Source: Globomyces pollinis-pini (Eukaryota > Chytridiomycota > Chytridiomycetes > Rhizophydiales > Globomycetaceae). Taken from it: a stretch of DNA of 16,544 nucleotides. The notes under the pieces are model-generated. The model did no database searches. It was given only the letters and a program-made list of their open reading frames with translations, and had not been told where the DNA came from. The DNA is taken from assembly GCA_025399215.1 (NCBI GenBank), contig MU621447.1, forward strand, positions 1-16,544. Direction: 5' to 3'. Each line of letters begins with the position of its first letter. Position 1 is the stretch's first letter. Position numbers and translations under genes: made by a program. This document shows, piece after piece, positions 1 through 10,873 of the stretch.

Positions 1-301
1 TTGGTTATTTAGCTTCAAGTAATGAGCTACAGTACAGCTTCAGCATACTTTACTTTTTTTGTGGTATGCAGTTATTCTTTCGTTCTGTAGGTGTGCAATT
101 ATTGTTATCTGCACAGATTACAAACAGCATGTGACTTTCTTTATTTCTCGCAAGGGAACTCCACCAAAGGAAGGGGACTGTGAGCAAATCAAATAAATTC
201 CTTAGTTTCTAACTATTTCATATTTGATCAATTAAAGGGCTGGAATTACTTTACGATCACTTAAAGGTGGAATAGCATAAAATGATTGATGAACGGTTCT
301 C
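1..301. other. Intergenic, no gene seen
   Basis: No reading frame of useful length and no convincing exon/intron chain was found on either strand in this AT-rich stretch. It may hold the end of an upstream gene or the 3' region of the weak minus-strand candidate at 302-589. Confidence 0.5.
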
Positions 302-589
302 TCAATTCATTTTAATTAGTAATCGTATAAGTTCTTCTGAGAAATGTATGTATAATAGGATGGCTTTAAATGAAGATCCTGTCAAGACGACCGAACGCGT
401 CTTTCTCATTGCTTAAAATATCGAAATCCATTCAACTCGCTTCTGGCTCGAATGATCAATATTACAACGAGATTTTATAATATTGGCGAATACATGACTT
501 TGATTAACAGAAATAATTTTCTTGATATTTTCAGTGAGTTCTGCGATTTAGTCCACAAAATTTTTGACATATTTACGTTGGTACCACAT
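302..589 (-). CDS. Weak candidate small spliced gene upstream of and divergent from the Hsp70-like gene
   Basis: On the minus strand an ATG at 589-587 opens M-W-Y-Q. A canonical-looking 36-nt intron follows (541-576: GTAAAT donor, ACTAAAT branch candidate, CAG acceptor), and then a coding-like stretch that stops with TAA at 415-413, giving 46 aa. The same frame stays open after that TAA down to a TGA at 304-302. A second possible 36-nt intron (401-436) would skip the TAA and give about 71 aa. I do not recognise the product, and no domain is visible. The intron resembles those in the solid genes, which is the main support. Against it, the ATG would lie only 4 bp from the ATG of the divergent Hsp70-like gene, and there is no homology evidence. 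Confidence 0.2.
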
Positions 590-593
590 TCTG

Positions 594-3441
594 ATGACAG
601 AAAGTAATGGTGCATTGAGGATATCGCAATCGAATTTTAGACCAACTAGTGCTGGTTGGGTTCCATTACGAAAAGGTGATAACGTTTACTTATCAAGGGT
701 ATCTGACAAACTTTACTAATCATCAAAGGAATCAATAAGTCAGGGGGATCCTAGCGCATATAATCAGACAACCGGAGCTTATGGAAGAATCAAATTGGAC
801 TGTTTCCAAGCACCAACTGTTGCTATTGATTTAGGCTGCATGTATGAAAGAATTGGATATTGGAAACAGTCTGTATATTATCCTATAGTGAATAGAAATG
901 GGGAACACGAATTTCTATCAAGAGTATTTTACAATTCAACCAAAAAGGAATATTCAACCAATCCATCATCAATGACCGGATCCATCCGTGGTTGGAAGAG
1001 ATGGATAGTTTCACCTCAAAGTGAATTATCAACCGACGACTATTTCCAGCTCTCAAACACCCAGATTATGAATGACTCCCTATTGGTTAAGTTTATCAAC
1101 GGAGGCAATAGCATTGATATCAACCAACTCTTGTATATAAGCTTACTGAATTTGAAGAAGATGGCTGACGCACAATTTTCAATACCAAGTACTAGTGTCG
1201 TCTTACCTTTACCTAATCATTGGGATTTATATCAAAGACTATTAGTGGAGACTTCTGCAAGAAAAGTTGGGTTTAACGACGTGAAACTAATGTATTCTAC
1301 TACTGCGATAGCGAATTTTGGAATTATTAACAAAATTGTAACGGAAAATATTGTATTGATAGTCGATATTGGAGCTGGAAACACAAATCTTTCAATAATT
1401 CAAGTTGATAAAAAAGGACCAAAAGTTTTAGCAGTTGATGGTTCAACAGCTGTGTCTGGTGGATTATTTACAAAGGTGATTTATGATTACATCCTTACGC
1501 AACTGGACAATATTCAGGAATTGGACTTAAGCATTAAACGGCAGTTATTTAGCGATTGTGAGGATGCAAAAATGGTATTGTCAAATGGTAGCAGTATTGA
1601 CATTTACTTAATGGATGAATGTTTCACGATTGATAAATTGTTATTCGACAGATTGTGCCAAGATACATTGAAGTATTATCTTGAAGTTTCTAATCATGTA
1701 GTTGTTTAACCAATTCAATACTATCGATGGTAAAGAAAACACCGCTAGGACATAAATGGATTCATCAAATCTTATTAGGTGGCGGAGCTTCTCAAATACC
1801 ACCAGTTGAAAAGCAAATGAAAGCAATATTCCCAAACGCGAAGCTTTCTATCGTACCACCTGATGCTGCAGTACGTGGAGCTACGCACTCGCAGAATGAT
1901 GAGAAATTATCCGAGCCACTTCATTATCCTGTTGGGATTAGAGATTGTAATGGGGTATTCCGTCCAATAATTAAAGCGAACCAAGAAATATTGAATGGAG
2001 AATTGCTTGTCACACCTTCAAATTCATCCTTGGCTAATATTTCAATTTATGAAGGGAAGTTTTCAGACTGCAACCGAAACTTGCACTTGGCAACTCTTCA
2101 GATTGATTCACTTCCATTAATGGAAATAGCCCAAATTAGGATCCGACTTGAGTTCAATCAGAACAGGCAATTAATAATTATTGCTAATTTTATCTAGAAC
2201 ACTCAAAATCATTATTGCGGATGATTTATTTCCCGAACTTTCTCAGCAACAATACTTCGTAAACCAGCCAAGAAGTATACTGCAAAATTATATAGAAAGA
2301 GAACAAGAAGACAATGGTTTAATGGTCAGGTTATGTTCTGTTGGCCAAGAAATACCCAAAGGTTCTATTTCTCACGCTAATTATAATAGACGAATCGTCG
2401 CAATCTAATTGGATTGAAATTCCGAATTCAAATAATCAAACAGTGTATTCACTTAGGTTATTGCACATACTTTCAAGGATTGAATCCCCAAAGTTTCATA
2501 CGTTGTCAAGTCACTGTAAAAGTTTAATGATTTTACAGCTGGAAAGTCATAAAGGTTTAGTGAAGGCTTTCCTTGACGCGCCAAAATATTCAGAAAGTGA
2601 AAGTGCCTTTCTACTTTCCTCATCTAATCAGATTTCAGGCCTGATATCTTCTGTAAATGATCTAGTAAAGGAAATCGATGAGGACTTCTGTACGAATGGC
2701 TTTAATTCTAATGATTCGACACAAGACAGACGTCATCGAAACTATGAAACGAAATTAACTAGTTATTTAACTCAATTAGATGATTCACACGGTCATGGAC
2801 AAGATCAGTTGCAGCGATTAAGAAAATCCAGTATCGAATTATGCATTTCTAGACTTGCGATGCTTGAACAATGCCGAAATCTTTTCGTCTCAAAATATTA
2901 CCCGCCAATCAACCATGCACAAGCAAAGCAACATTTTGATGATGGGAATGGAATGGATGAATACAATTCAATATGTATTGACCTCCTTAATTTATGGGAC
3001 TCATTTGAATCCAAAAGCATACTTACTCACCTTCGTGACGAAATGTGTGCCCAGTTGAATAGACAGGAGTTATTTATCAGTGGTTGGATTGCTGAAGCTC
3101 CTCGTTGTAAATTGGATATAGAAGGTGATCTTGATCAAGAGCAATCATTAGTGTTTCAAAAGTTATGTGAGATTCATTGTGAAATAGAAGAGTTTATATC
3201 TTCTAATCATGAGTTAGTAACTCAATCTCCTGTAGTGGTTAACAATGGACGAATTTCTCCCGAATTCAACAAAGCTTTATATATATATGAAGATGCAATG
3301 GTGAAAAAGTTGATTTCACTTGATCGAATTGACACGTTGGGTAATATGGAACTAAGAGCTCTCCGAAAATCGATTGTGACTCTATGTGAATTCAGGTCAA
3401 ATCAAATTGATATACTAAAAAGCTTATATTTGAATTTTTGA
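594..3441 (+). CDS. Divergent Hsp70-superfamily protein, about 909 aa
   Basis: Exons are 594-698, 729-1672, 1702-2166, 2198-2361 and 2390-3441, with introns of 30, 29, 31 (GC-AG) and 28 nt; together they make one 910-codon frame. The Hsp70 fold is visible in order: phosphate-1-like strand AIDLG (res. 67-71), phosphate-2-like VDIGAGNTN (near 248), adenosine-site ILLGGGASQIP (from 373) followed by PPDAAVRGA, then a substrate-binding beta domain beginning YPVGIRD and ending LEFNQNRTLKIIIADD. After this comes a mostly helical C-terminal region of about 380 residues that I cannot match to Hsp110 or Lhs1. About 65 residues precede the ATPase domain, with no signal peptide and no ER retention signal. 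Phosphate-1 reads GCM where ordinary Hsp70s have GTT, and the phosphate-2 glycines are altered, so ATP hydrolysis may be weak. ATG 594 is the first ATG in frame after a stop at 549. It is probably a cytosolic chaperone-like protein; its exact subfamily is unknown. Confidence 0.85.
2167..2197 (+). other. GC-AG intron in the Hsp70-like gene
   Basis: This 31-nt intron has donor context CAG|GCAATT, a GCTAAT branch-site candidate and a CTAG acceptor. Removing it joins EFNQNR to TLKIIIADD, which matches the conserved last strands of the Hsp70 substrate-binding beta domain. The only nearby GT donor (2152) would give a 46-nt intron and delete FNQNR from that strand, so GC-AG is preferred. Confidence 0.7.
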
Positions 3442-3448
3442 CAGAATC

Positions 3449-3454
3449 AATAAA
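3449..3454 (+). terminator. Poly(A) signal candidate of the Hsp70-like gene
   Basis: AATAAA lies 8 nt after the TGA stop, inside the 60-nt gap between two convergent genes. No equally good signal is seen on the minus strand for the RINT1-like gene. Confidence 0.45.
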
Positions 3455-3501
3455 TTGCAGTTTTGTATTAAAGTTCATTATTATCGAATTATAAATTTGT
3501 A

Positions 3502-5939
3502 TTAGAATAAACCTCCTAGTTTGAATCGAACCAGTGTATGTTTCACTTGCTCCACAGACAGTCGTATCCCTAAAGTATCCAATAAATCCATGTCACTTTC
3601 TAGCGATTCAATCAAGTCTGTCATCGAAGTTCCTGTGTCAGATTTCAATGGCAATGATAGAATTAAAATGGCATCGAAGGACCTAAAGATAAATGCCTAA
3701 AGTGCATTACTTTGGAAATTGACTTTTCATGTTCACATTTAGTGTTTTTGCAATCCAATTTAAATCGTGATTTAAACGCTTCACCCCAGACAATCCAAAC
3801 AGTTTGGAGAGTATAAAATTAAAGATATCTGCATCCAACCGGACACAAATCTCGTTCATCAATTCTGCTCTAGATTTTTGAGCAATCTGCTCAAGCAACT
3901 CGGATGTACTCTTCAATTTTTGCAATGAATTGAAGAGGTCTCTTGTGTCATTTTCATCCCAAAACCCAGTCCAATCCGGTCTAATGTTAAGCAAAAAATA
4001 TTTACATATCAAGGTAGTCTAGGGCTGAATCTTGAATCGATGTATGTATCTCTTGTGCTATTGTTTGTATTAATGCCGTTTTTAAATTATTGAAAGAGAG
4101 TATTATATCTTCAAATAAAGACTCTGAGTGATCCTGTTGTTTAGAACCAAGTATGTTGATGAATAACTATTGAATCATTAAGCAACATCAGATTACATCT
4201 TCATTAGACCAATCTCGTAGTAATCCAATTATATACTGAGTTGAGTTAATGCACCCAATTATTTGTAACATATCTTTAAACTTCTGGCTTTTAGTATTGA
4301 TTGGATAAAATCGATTTTGAAATTCTTTATGCACCGTTTCAATGGACTGTATGTATTGCATTAAAAGTGGAAGCATTATATCATTGAAAAACTGAGTTGA
4401 AATATCCAATGATAATAATTGATAGCGGTCTGTTATTATAAGTGCTAATATTTCGAATTACCTATGAGGGATTCAAATAACAGTTGAAACAAATTAGCCG
4501 ATTCTGTAACTTTCTCTTTATCATCAGAAAAATCCTTGAGAAGTGGTAACCATGCTGATTCGCTGCTTAAAATTTCATCCAATTTCGATAAACTATCTAA
4601 CGCAATTAGCTTTGCAAGATACCAGTAGATTCAATCTCGTTCCATTTTGAAAACAGTAAGGAATTTTGAATGAGTTTCCCAACACAGCCTACCCATTCAG
4701 AACCATCTCTTTGGACGTATAATAAATTCTCTTTAATATAATTGTCAAATTTAGAAATTTCCATTATGGTATGAAGAAAAGTAGCAGGCTGATTAGTTAA
4801 CTTGAGCAAGTCGCGATTCATTTTATCTTCAACTAGTAAAATGCACCCCAAAAGAAATTCATTCTTCAATTAAAAAATACAATTACCAATGCAGAAAGTT
4901 GAATATTGTGGTCATCCAGAATACTTTGTACAAATAACTCAAGAAAGATTTGCTGTTCTTTTATCACATTTAATAAGAAGCTTGTGTAATATTCTGGCTT
5001 TTAATGTAAAACATCGCATATAAATAAATACCTTATCGATTTGATTTGTCGGTTTCTTGCCACGAAAATGGAAATTAAATCTTATAAAAAATGATTTAAA
5101 GAGACTTTGAAAGGCATCTATGGTGAACAGCGATTAAAATACCTAATTGTAAGTATAGGTAGTAATATACCAAGCATCACTACGCTGTCAGACGAGCTAA
5201 ATATTTAGACGTCTGTGAACTTACGAATTAGTCAATTGTGATCTACTAGTTATTCCAAATTCCTCTACTTACGGTGCTTTTAATTTAAGAAATGGGAGAA
5301 AGCATTCCTCAAATGCAATTTTATATGAATCGCTTGTATTTGGTGACTTTGGCCAATTCATATCATTGAGTAGATTTGTCAAATTGGTATCAAGCATGGT
5401 TTTCAAGTCGTGATGTGATACTTTTACTGTTTTTTCAAGATGTAATTCATAAGATCCAAAGCAATTCTGAAGCAATTCTAATGATGGAATGTCTTTGATT
5501 TTGAATGGATCCAAGATAGTGAAGTATAATAGATAGATTTCAATAGCTTCATGTATGTTGCTTGAACTCAGCTCATGATTTATTTTCTTTCTAAAACATC
5601 AGGAATTAAGTGACTACTGTAAATCATGCAGTTTTTGCAGTATAGATAAGTATTGGTTTGCCATTTGTAACCTTTTAATCTTTGAATGTGTTTCTAGAAG
5701 CTTTGAATACTGTTCTGAATTTGATAAAGCAACTAAAGCTTCTTTCTCTGATTTAATTTCAGTCTTTAAAGTCTGAAGATTATCCAAAGTTATTGCTGAC
5801 TGTGATATGATTTGTTTTTCTAAAGTATCAGATTTACTCTTCAATGCATTCCACTAGGAGATGAAATAGAAATGGCCTTTACTTTCTTTGTTAAATTGGC
5901 CAGATTATCTGCTTCCAAATTCACCAGATTTTGAATCAT
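3502..5939 (-). CDS. RINT1: RINT1/Tip20-family ER vesicle-tethering subunit, about 691 aa
   Basis: There are 13 exons, from the 5' end: 5939-5883, 5853-5618, 5590-5273, 5245-5225, 5196-5171, 5117-5032, 4997-4887, 4863-4623, 4596-4462, 4429-4197, 4166-4006, 3980-3711, 3682-3502. The introns are 29, 27, 27, 28, 53, 34, 23, 26, 32, 30, 25 and 28 nt, and every junction keeps one frame of 692 codons. An N-terminal coiled coil covers roughly residues 1-95. The centre holds the family signature RFNFHFRGKKPTNQIDK followed by PEYYTSFL, and later LFESLIDRYQLLS and PDWTGFW. The length is close to yeast Tip20 (701 aa). Known role: with the Dsl1/NRZ complex it tethers COPI vesicles returning from the Golgi to the ER and works with ER SNAREs. 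It is a peripheral membrane protein on the cytosolic face. It is divergent from VPS8 and convergent with the Hsp70-like gene. The family is clear; orthology to RINT1 rather than Tip20 naming is a matter of convention. Confidence 0.88.
5118..5170 (-). other. 53-nt composite intron with internal AG|GT junction
   Basis: This is the only long intron in the window. On the coding (minus) strand it consists of a 28-nt GT-AG unit (5170-5143) immediately followed by a 25-nt GT-AG unit (5142-5118). Removing the full 53 nt joins SVVML to DAFQSLF in frame and restores the conserved RINT1 region. Removing only the first unit would regenerate a 5' splice site. Confidence 0.7.
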
Positions 5940-5996
5940 TTGCGCAAAGTGATTTTTCCTAATTTGATTAAAACAAGTGAAATTGGCGAAGATAGC
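5940..5996. promoter_or_regulatory. 57-bp bidirectional promoter / 5' leader between RINT1 and VPS8
   Basis: Only 57 bp separate the minus-strand ATG (5939-5937) from the plus-strand ATG (5997). Both transcription starts and leaders must fit in or overlap this spacer, unless upstream non-coding exons exist. No TATA box is visible. Confidence 0.55.
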
Positions 5997-8900
5997 ATGG
6001 AACAGAATCATTCAGGAAAAGATCAAGAGAATGTAGGAGCAGAGTTATCACTTTTGTCAGGATCGGAAAGTAGTGAAATTGTAATGCAAGAGATGGATAT
6101 TCCATCAGTAGAAAGTAATCCAAGTTTCAGCGTACTGACTGCAGGCCATCTGGTTAGAATTCAGGGATTATATTTAAAGCATTTGATTCCAGAAACAGAG
6201 TTGCTGGATACTCCACCACAAGTCCTGGTTGATCGAATTCGATACTTTGACCAACTTCGAACAATGACACTACAACTACATGAACCAGGGATTGCATCTG
6301 CCCCTCAGGCACTTGCTTTGCATGACCGGATTACACGGGATATGGCATTATATCAGCATTTCGCGGATTCACCTCAATCTCTAGCTCTATCACTCACTGC
6401 TAGTTCAGATGTACATTTTCCTTCAAATTATAATAACTCTCTAAATACTTCAAATCACCCCTCTTCCCTTCATAGACCACCTTCCATGACTTCTCTACAC
6501 TCTACTCAACGAACTACACTCTCCACCACAATCATACCCCCAACGGTGTCTCTAGATGATTCTTTTTTTACTGTTCCTCCTGGTAAAGACTTTGAGCATA
6601 ATATTTTAGGGCCTTTAAACATATTTCGGTGGACATCGTTACGACTTTTGACTGGATCAATTTTCAACTCAGAATTCGAGACTCAATTTGGTCTCCCCAC
6701 AGTATTTTCGGTATAATTGACTGACATTGCTTATAATATCGTTAGGTTACAGCTGGAATTGCCATAGGAACTACAAAATCTATCATTATGCTGTATGATA
6801 TGAATCAACAGCTGTCTGGCACACTTGGTTCTATTGAAGATGGTAAAATTTAACTCTGTTAACTATAGAAAAATCATATGGGTCGGTCACTTGCTTAGAT
6901 GTGAGCTCAGATCAAACGCAAATAGTTGTGGGTTATGCAAACGGATTTGTAACCTTTTGGGACTTACAAAATCGAAATTGCTTAAAAATTGTCAGCCCTG
7001 TCGCACCACTTTCGACTGCTGATGGTCATCTTATTGGCCTACCAATAGTGTCCGTTGCATGCTCCACAAAAGATAAGTTTTTTTCGTGCGATTTTGTGGT
7101 ATTGACTTTCTTTTTGATGATCAGGGTACCGCATTCTTTCATACTCTACTTCGGCGTGTCCTTTATATCTCGATGAGGTCAATAAGAATACATGGCAAGA
7201 AAGTTATAAATGCCGAAGATCCTTTAGTTTCTACAACAGTTCGGTCTTTGCAGGCCATTTCCAAATCCAACGTCAAATACCCTGGTGATACGTCTCTCCT
7301 TGTAGCCATTTCGTCTCCATATAAAATTGCAATTCTATGCATGAAACCAACTCCTCAAATTATTTATCGATCTACATGGGTAAATTTACAAAAGCTGGAT
7401 AAAGAAAGGCCTATTACACAAGTGAATCAGTCTCACCTAAAATGGTGGGTTCCAACAAAAAACAAACATGGTATTTGATTATCCTAACGTTTAGCTCTTG
7501 CCCCTTCTCATCCAATTCTTGCCTTCTCTTATGAAAATGTGTTAGGGATTTTATACGTGACTTGGGGAGTTAGTGAAACCCCTGAAGGATCAATACCCAA
7601 ATTAGTGTTTAGAATACAAAACCAAATTGAATGTCCCAGTCCAATAACTTCCATTAATTGGATTAACTCTCAGGTAATCTCATGATCTATTATTCATATC
7701 CATACAGTTTATTCTGTGCAGCTGTGAAGATGATACTTTCAGAATATATGAAGCATCGAAACTATCTTTTGTTGAATCATCCTCAATGACTCCCAGAAAG
7801 CTACTACAGAACATCAAATGGCCTGAAAATGTCAACGCATCGATAGACTTTGTACCAACCTTTAATCATAGTATTTGCTCTTCCTTTCATCGCCTATTTG
7901 CTTTAACCGAAGCTGAATTCTGTTTTGCGACACTGCTAACTTGGCAAGATAGGATATCAGTTTTAGTCAGAGCTGGCCGATTTTCAGATGCATTCGAAAT
8001 GGGTGTTGAACTGTATAAAGGGAACTTTCCAGTTGCGGTATGGGGCATTCCAGTAACACAAGAAGAGAGAGAGCATGCCTTATCTGATCATCTGGCGGGT
8101 TTAGTCTTGAATTTAGTATCTATGTCATTATCCAGCTACAACGAATCAGATGGTGACGTTGCAACTTATGAATCGACTTGTAAACTGGTATTTGAAACTT
8201 GCCTTGCTATTGAAAAGTCGGAATTAATATTTGGGGAAATTTGGGATCGGTTTGAAGACGCTGGACTGGAAAATATCTTTATATCTATTCTGCAAAATTT
8301 GATATTGGTTGAATCTATCACCGCTGTTCCTAACCCGCATATTATTCAGGTTATGTTTTCACAGGAAAAATTGAACCCCGCTGTAATTGAACAAGTTGTG
8401 CTTCATTTGGATCCTCGTAGTTTGGATTTGAATCACACGATCGGTGTGTGTAAAAAACTGGGATTAATGAATGCACTGTTTTATGTTTACAACCGTGGCT
8501 TGTCAGATTATAAAAGCCCTCTCATTGAGGTCCTTTCAATGCTGACACCAGATAACTTAAATGAATTAGTTGATACCTTGAAACAGCAAATTTATACTTT
8601 GTTTGTCTATATTGCCTTTATTCTTACCGGAAAGTCTTTTCCAATGGGAGAACTGCCAGAGGAAGAATACAGAACGGCATCAAATGATATTTTGGGGTTC
8701 CTATGTTCACCAACGTTTCTTAAACATGGAAAGAATTCCGTATTAGCAGTAGGAATAGAGCCTTGGCCTTATTTTCAAATATTATTAGAATTAGATACAT
8801 TTGAAATGCTGAAAGTTTTGGGGGCTGTATTCGACAGTCAATCATTGGATATGGGTATTGCATTAGAGCAGAATAACACACTTTTAATCACTCGACAATA

Positions 8901-10873
8901 TGTGATCAATCTATTATTACATCTCATCGAGTCTGGCAATTGGACTCAAGAGCAACTGGACAATATCTATTCATTTATTGGTCGGGCATATTACAAACAT
9001 AGTGTCAGTCTGAAGCTACATAAACTGGAGTTGATGAAAATATTCAAGGCTTTGTTGTCCAGCGAACTGGCAGCCACTATAGAAATGCGACAGATTGCAT
9101 TGCTATCACTGTATGATGCTGGTTTTTCGCCAGCGAGAGCAGATTCTGACAAAGAGGTTTACTTGGAGCAGTTCCAAAAGGCACAATTTTGGAGAGTGTA
9201 CGAAAGGATTGTTCTACAAGATAACAAATTTGATTTGGCTATACATTCTTATATTCAAGATCCAAGCAGGCAAACTGAAATGTACAAGAATATCCGCAGA
9301 TGGCTGAATGACACATCGTTAAACTTAAATGATTTATCTCTGATTAAGAATACAATTAAGACTAGATTAGGTGAAATTGTCTGGGATGGCCTTGAAATTA
9401 CAAAACTGTTTACTGACTACTGGCCCTCCGAACACTACGATATGATTGAATCTCTTGCATCAAATCTAGAAGCTCAGTTCTATTATATCGGAGGACTGAT
9501 AAACCCATCAGAAAATTCCACAAATATTAAATCTGGGAATTTATCAGCTGTATATGAAAGAAGAATATATGATTTATATATTAGATTGATGAGCTCTCTC
9601 AAACCCAACGAGGTGAGGCCTTTTTTGGAGTGGTGTGGAGGGATGTTTCTGGAAGTGCCATATTCACAGCAGGAAGTGCTTCAAATTTGTACAGATGAAG
9701 GTTTAACAGATGGATTGATATACTTACATAAACAAATGGGAAATTACCACCAGTCAGTTACACTTTGCATTGACCAGTTACTGGAAAATTTGGCAGAGTT
9801 TGAAAAATGTGAGTTGACGCCATGTAATTCATCAAAGAAACTTCAGCCATCTAGATCGACTGATAACGATATAAGCCTTGTACATTTAACTTTAACTAAA
9901 CAATCACAACCAAAAACGGAAGATGATGGAAAACTAATGCAGAATGTGGAAAAGCAGGCGTATTACTATTTAAATCAATGTATAGAAATATGTGAAAATT
10001 ATACCAGTGAAGTAGGTAAGAGTGCTAGTGAAATAGCATATTACTCCATGCTCGAACGTATTTGCTTCCAATTAGAGGCCGTTACCGATTTGCATTCATC
10101 GATAAGAGATAAAGCAATTACTTTTGTCATGACAGTTGTTTCAATTCCCTCAATTTTGATTCGACTCTTTCAATGTAGAAGCAATGTTCAGTTTGGAAAG
10201 TATAAAAGCTTGGTTAGCTATTTATTAGCCACATGTGGACATCAAAAAATCACATTAGAATATGTTAATGAAATTGTGAATTCGTATCTGTTTGAAGATT
10301 ACAACGAGTTAGTCAAGTCAACAAAATCGTCTTTCCATCCATCGTTGGGCCAATGCCAACTCTGTAGACGCCTATTTCATATCAGGGTAATGACTATTCA
10401 ACAGCAAAAAGATCGAGTCATTTTATTCAAATGCCATCATGGTTATCACTTGAGATGTTTAAAGGATACTTTAGAAACAGTTCAATTACAGATGGGGATC
10501 GGAGGTTCTTTAGATGATTACGAATTGTGGTATGAATTTACGATATTAAATGGTAGGTGTGTCGTGTGTGGTAGTCCATCGGAACAGAAACGGAAAGGAA
10601 AACTTTCGGCTGCATTACTTCCTCCTAAAACGGTAACTCGATATTGTTTTAATAGTAAGGTAGCTGAAATAGATGAACCTACAAAAGAAGATGTTGTGGA
10701 ACAATCATATGTCAATATCGATTCGCATATCTACAAAAAATCCAACATGGTAACCCAGTTTTAGATTTAATATTCAATAGTTTGATACGTATCGAAGCTT
10801 GAAACTCCTGAATGATAAGCTAGATGAAGATGAAATACAAATGAATGAAAGTTTTATTGAAGATAGATTTTGA
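5997..10873 (+). CDS. VPS8: VPS8, CORVET tethering complex subunit, about 1565 aa
   Basis: Exons are 5997-6710, 6746-6842, 6869-7095 (or 7098), 7125-7470, 7495-7673, 7708-10749 and 10781-10873. Introns are 35, 26, 29 (or 26), 24, 34 and 31 nt. The N-terminal 190 residues are polar and Ser/Thr-rich. A beta-propeller follows, starting at FRWTSLRLL with AGIAIGTTKSIIMLYD and YANGFVTFWDLQN, the typical Vps8 blades. A long alpha-solenoid leads to a C-terminal RING with C1404, C1407, C1430, H1432, H1435, C1438, C1472 and C1475. Known role: Vps8 binds Rab5/Vps21 and, with Vps3 and the class C core, tethers early endosomes. The last exon adds 30 acidic residues ending EDRF. Reading through its intron would instead stop at TAG 10762-10764, which is less likely because the 31-nt segment looks like the other introns and the next exon is open in the right phase. 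Human VPS8 is about 1430 aa. Confidence 0.95.
10750..10780 (+). other. Last intron of VPS8, hiding the true C-terminus
   Basis: This 31-nt segment starts GTAACC and ends AATAG, with an A/T-rich TTTAATATTC tract before the acceptor. It contains the in-frame TAG that would end the protein. It lies between codons (phase 0), and the following 30 sense codons are open and rich in Asp/Glu. Confidence 0.7.

Noticed and set aside
781..835. ATG at 781 as start of the Hsp70-like protein
   Set aside because: It is out of frame with the ATPase domain and reaches a stop after 17 codons. No intron of plausible size joins it to the correct frame.
2152..2197. 46-nt GT-AG intron in the Hsp70-like gene
   Set aside because: It is longer than almost all others here and deletes FNQNR from a conserved strand. 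The GC-AG choice fits better.
1660..2410. Frameshifts suggesting that the Hsp70-like gene is a pseudogene or carries homopolymer indels
   Set aside because: Each frame change coincides with a 28-31 nt segment that has GT/GC...CTAAT...AG structure. The junctions align to Hsp70 without gaps, and the same intron type occurs in all other genes.
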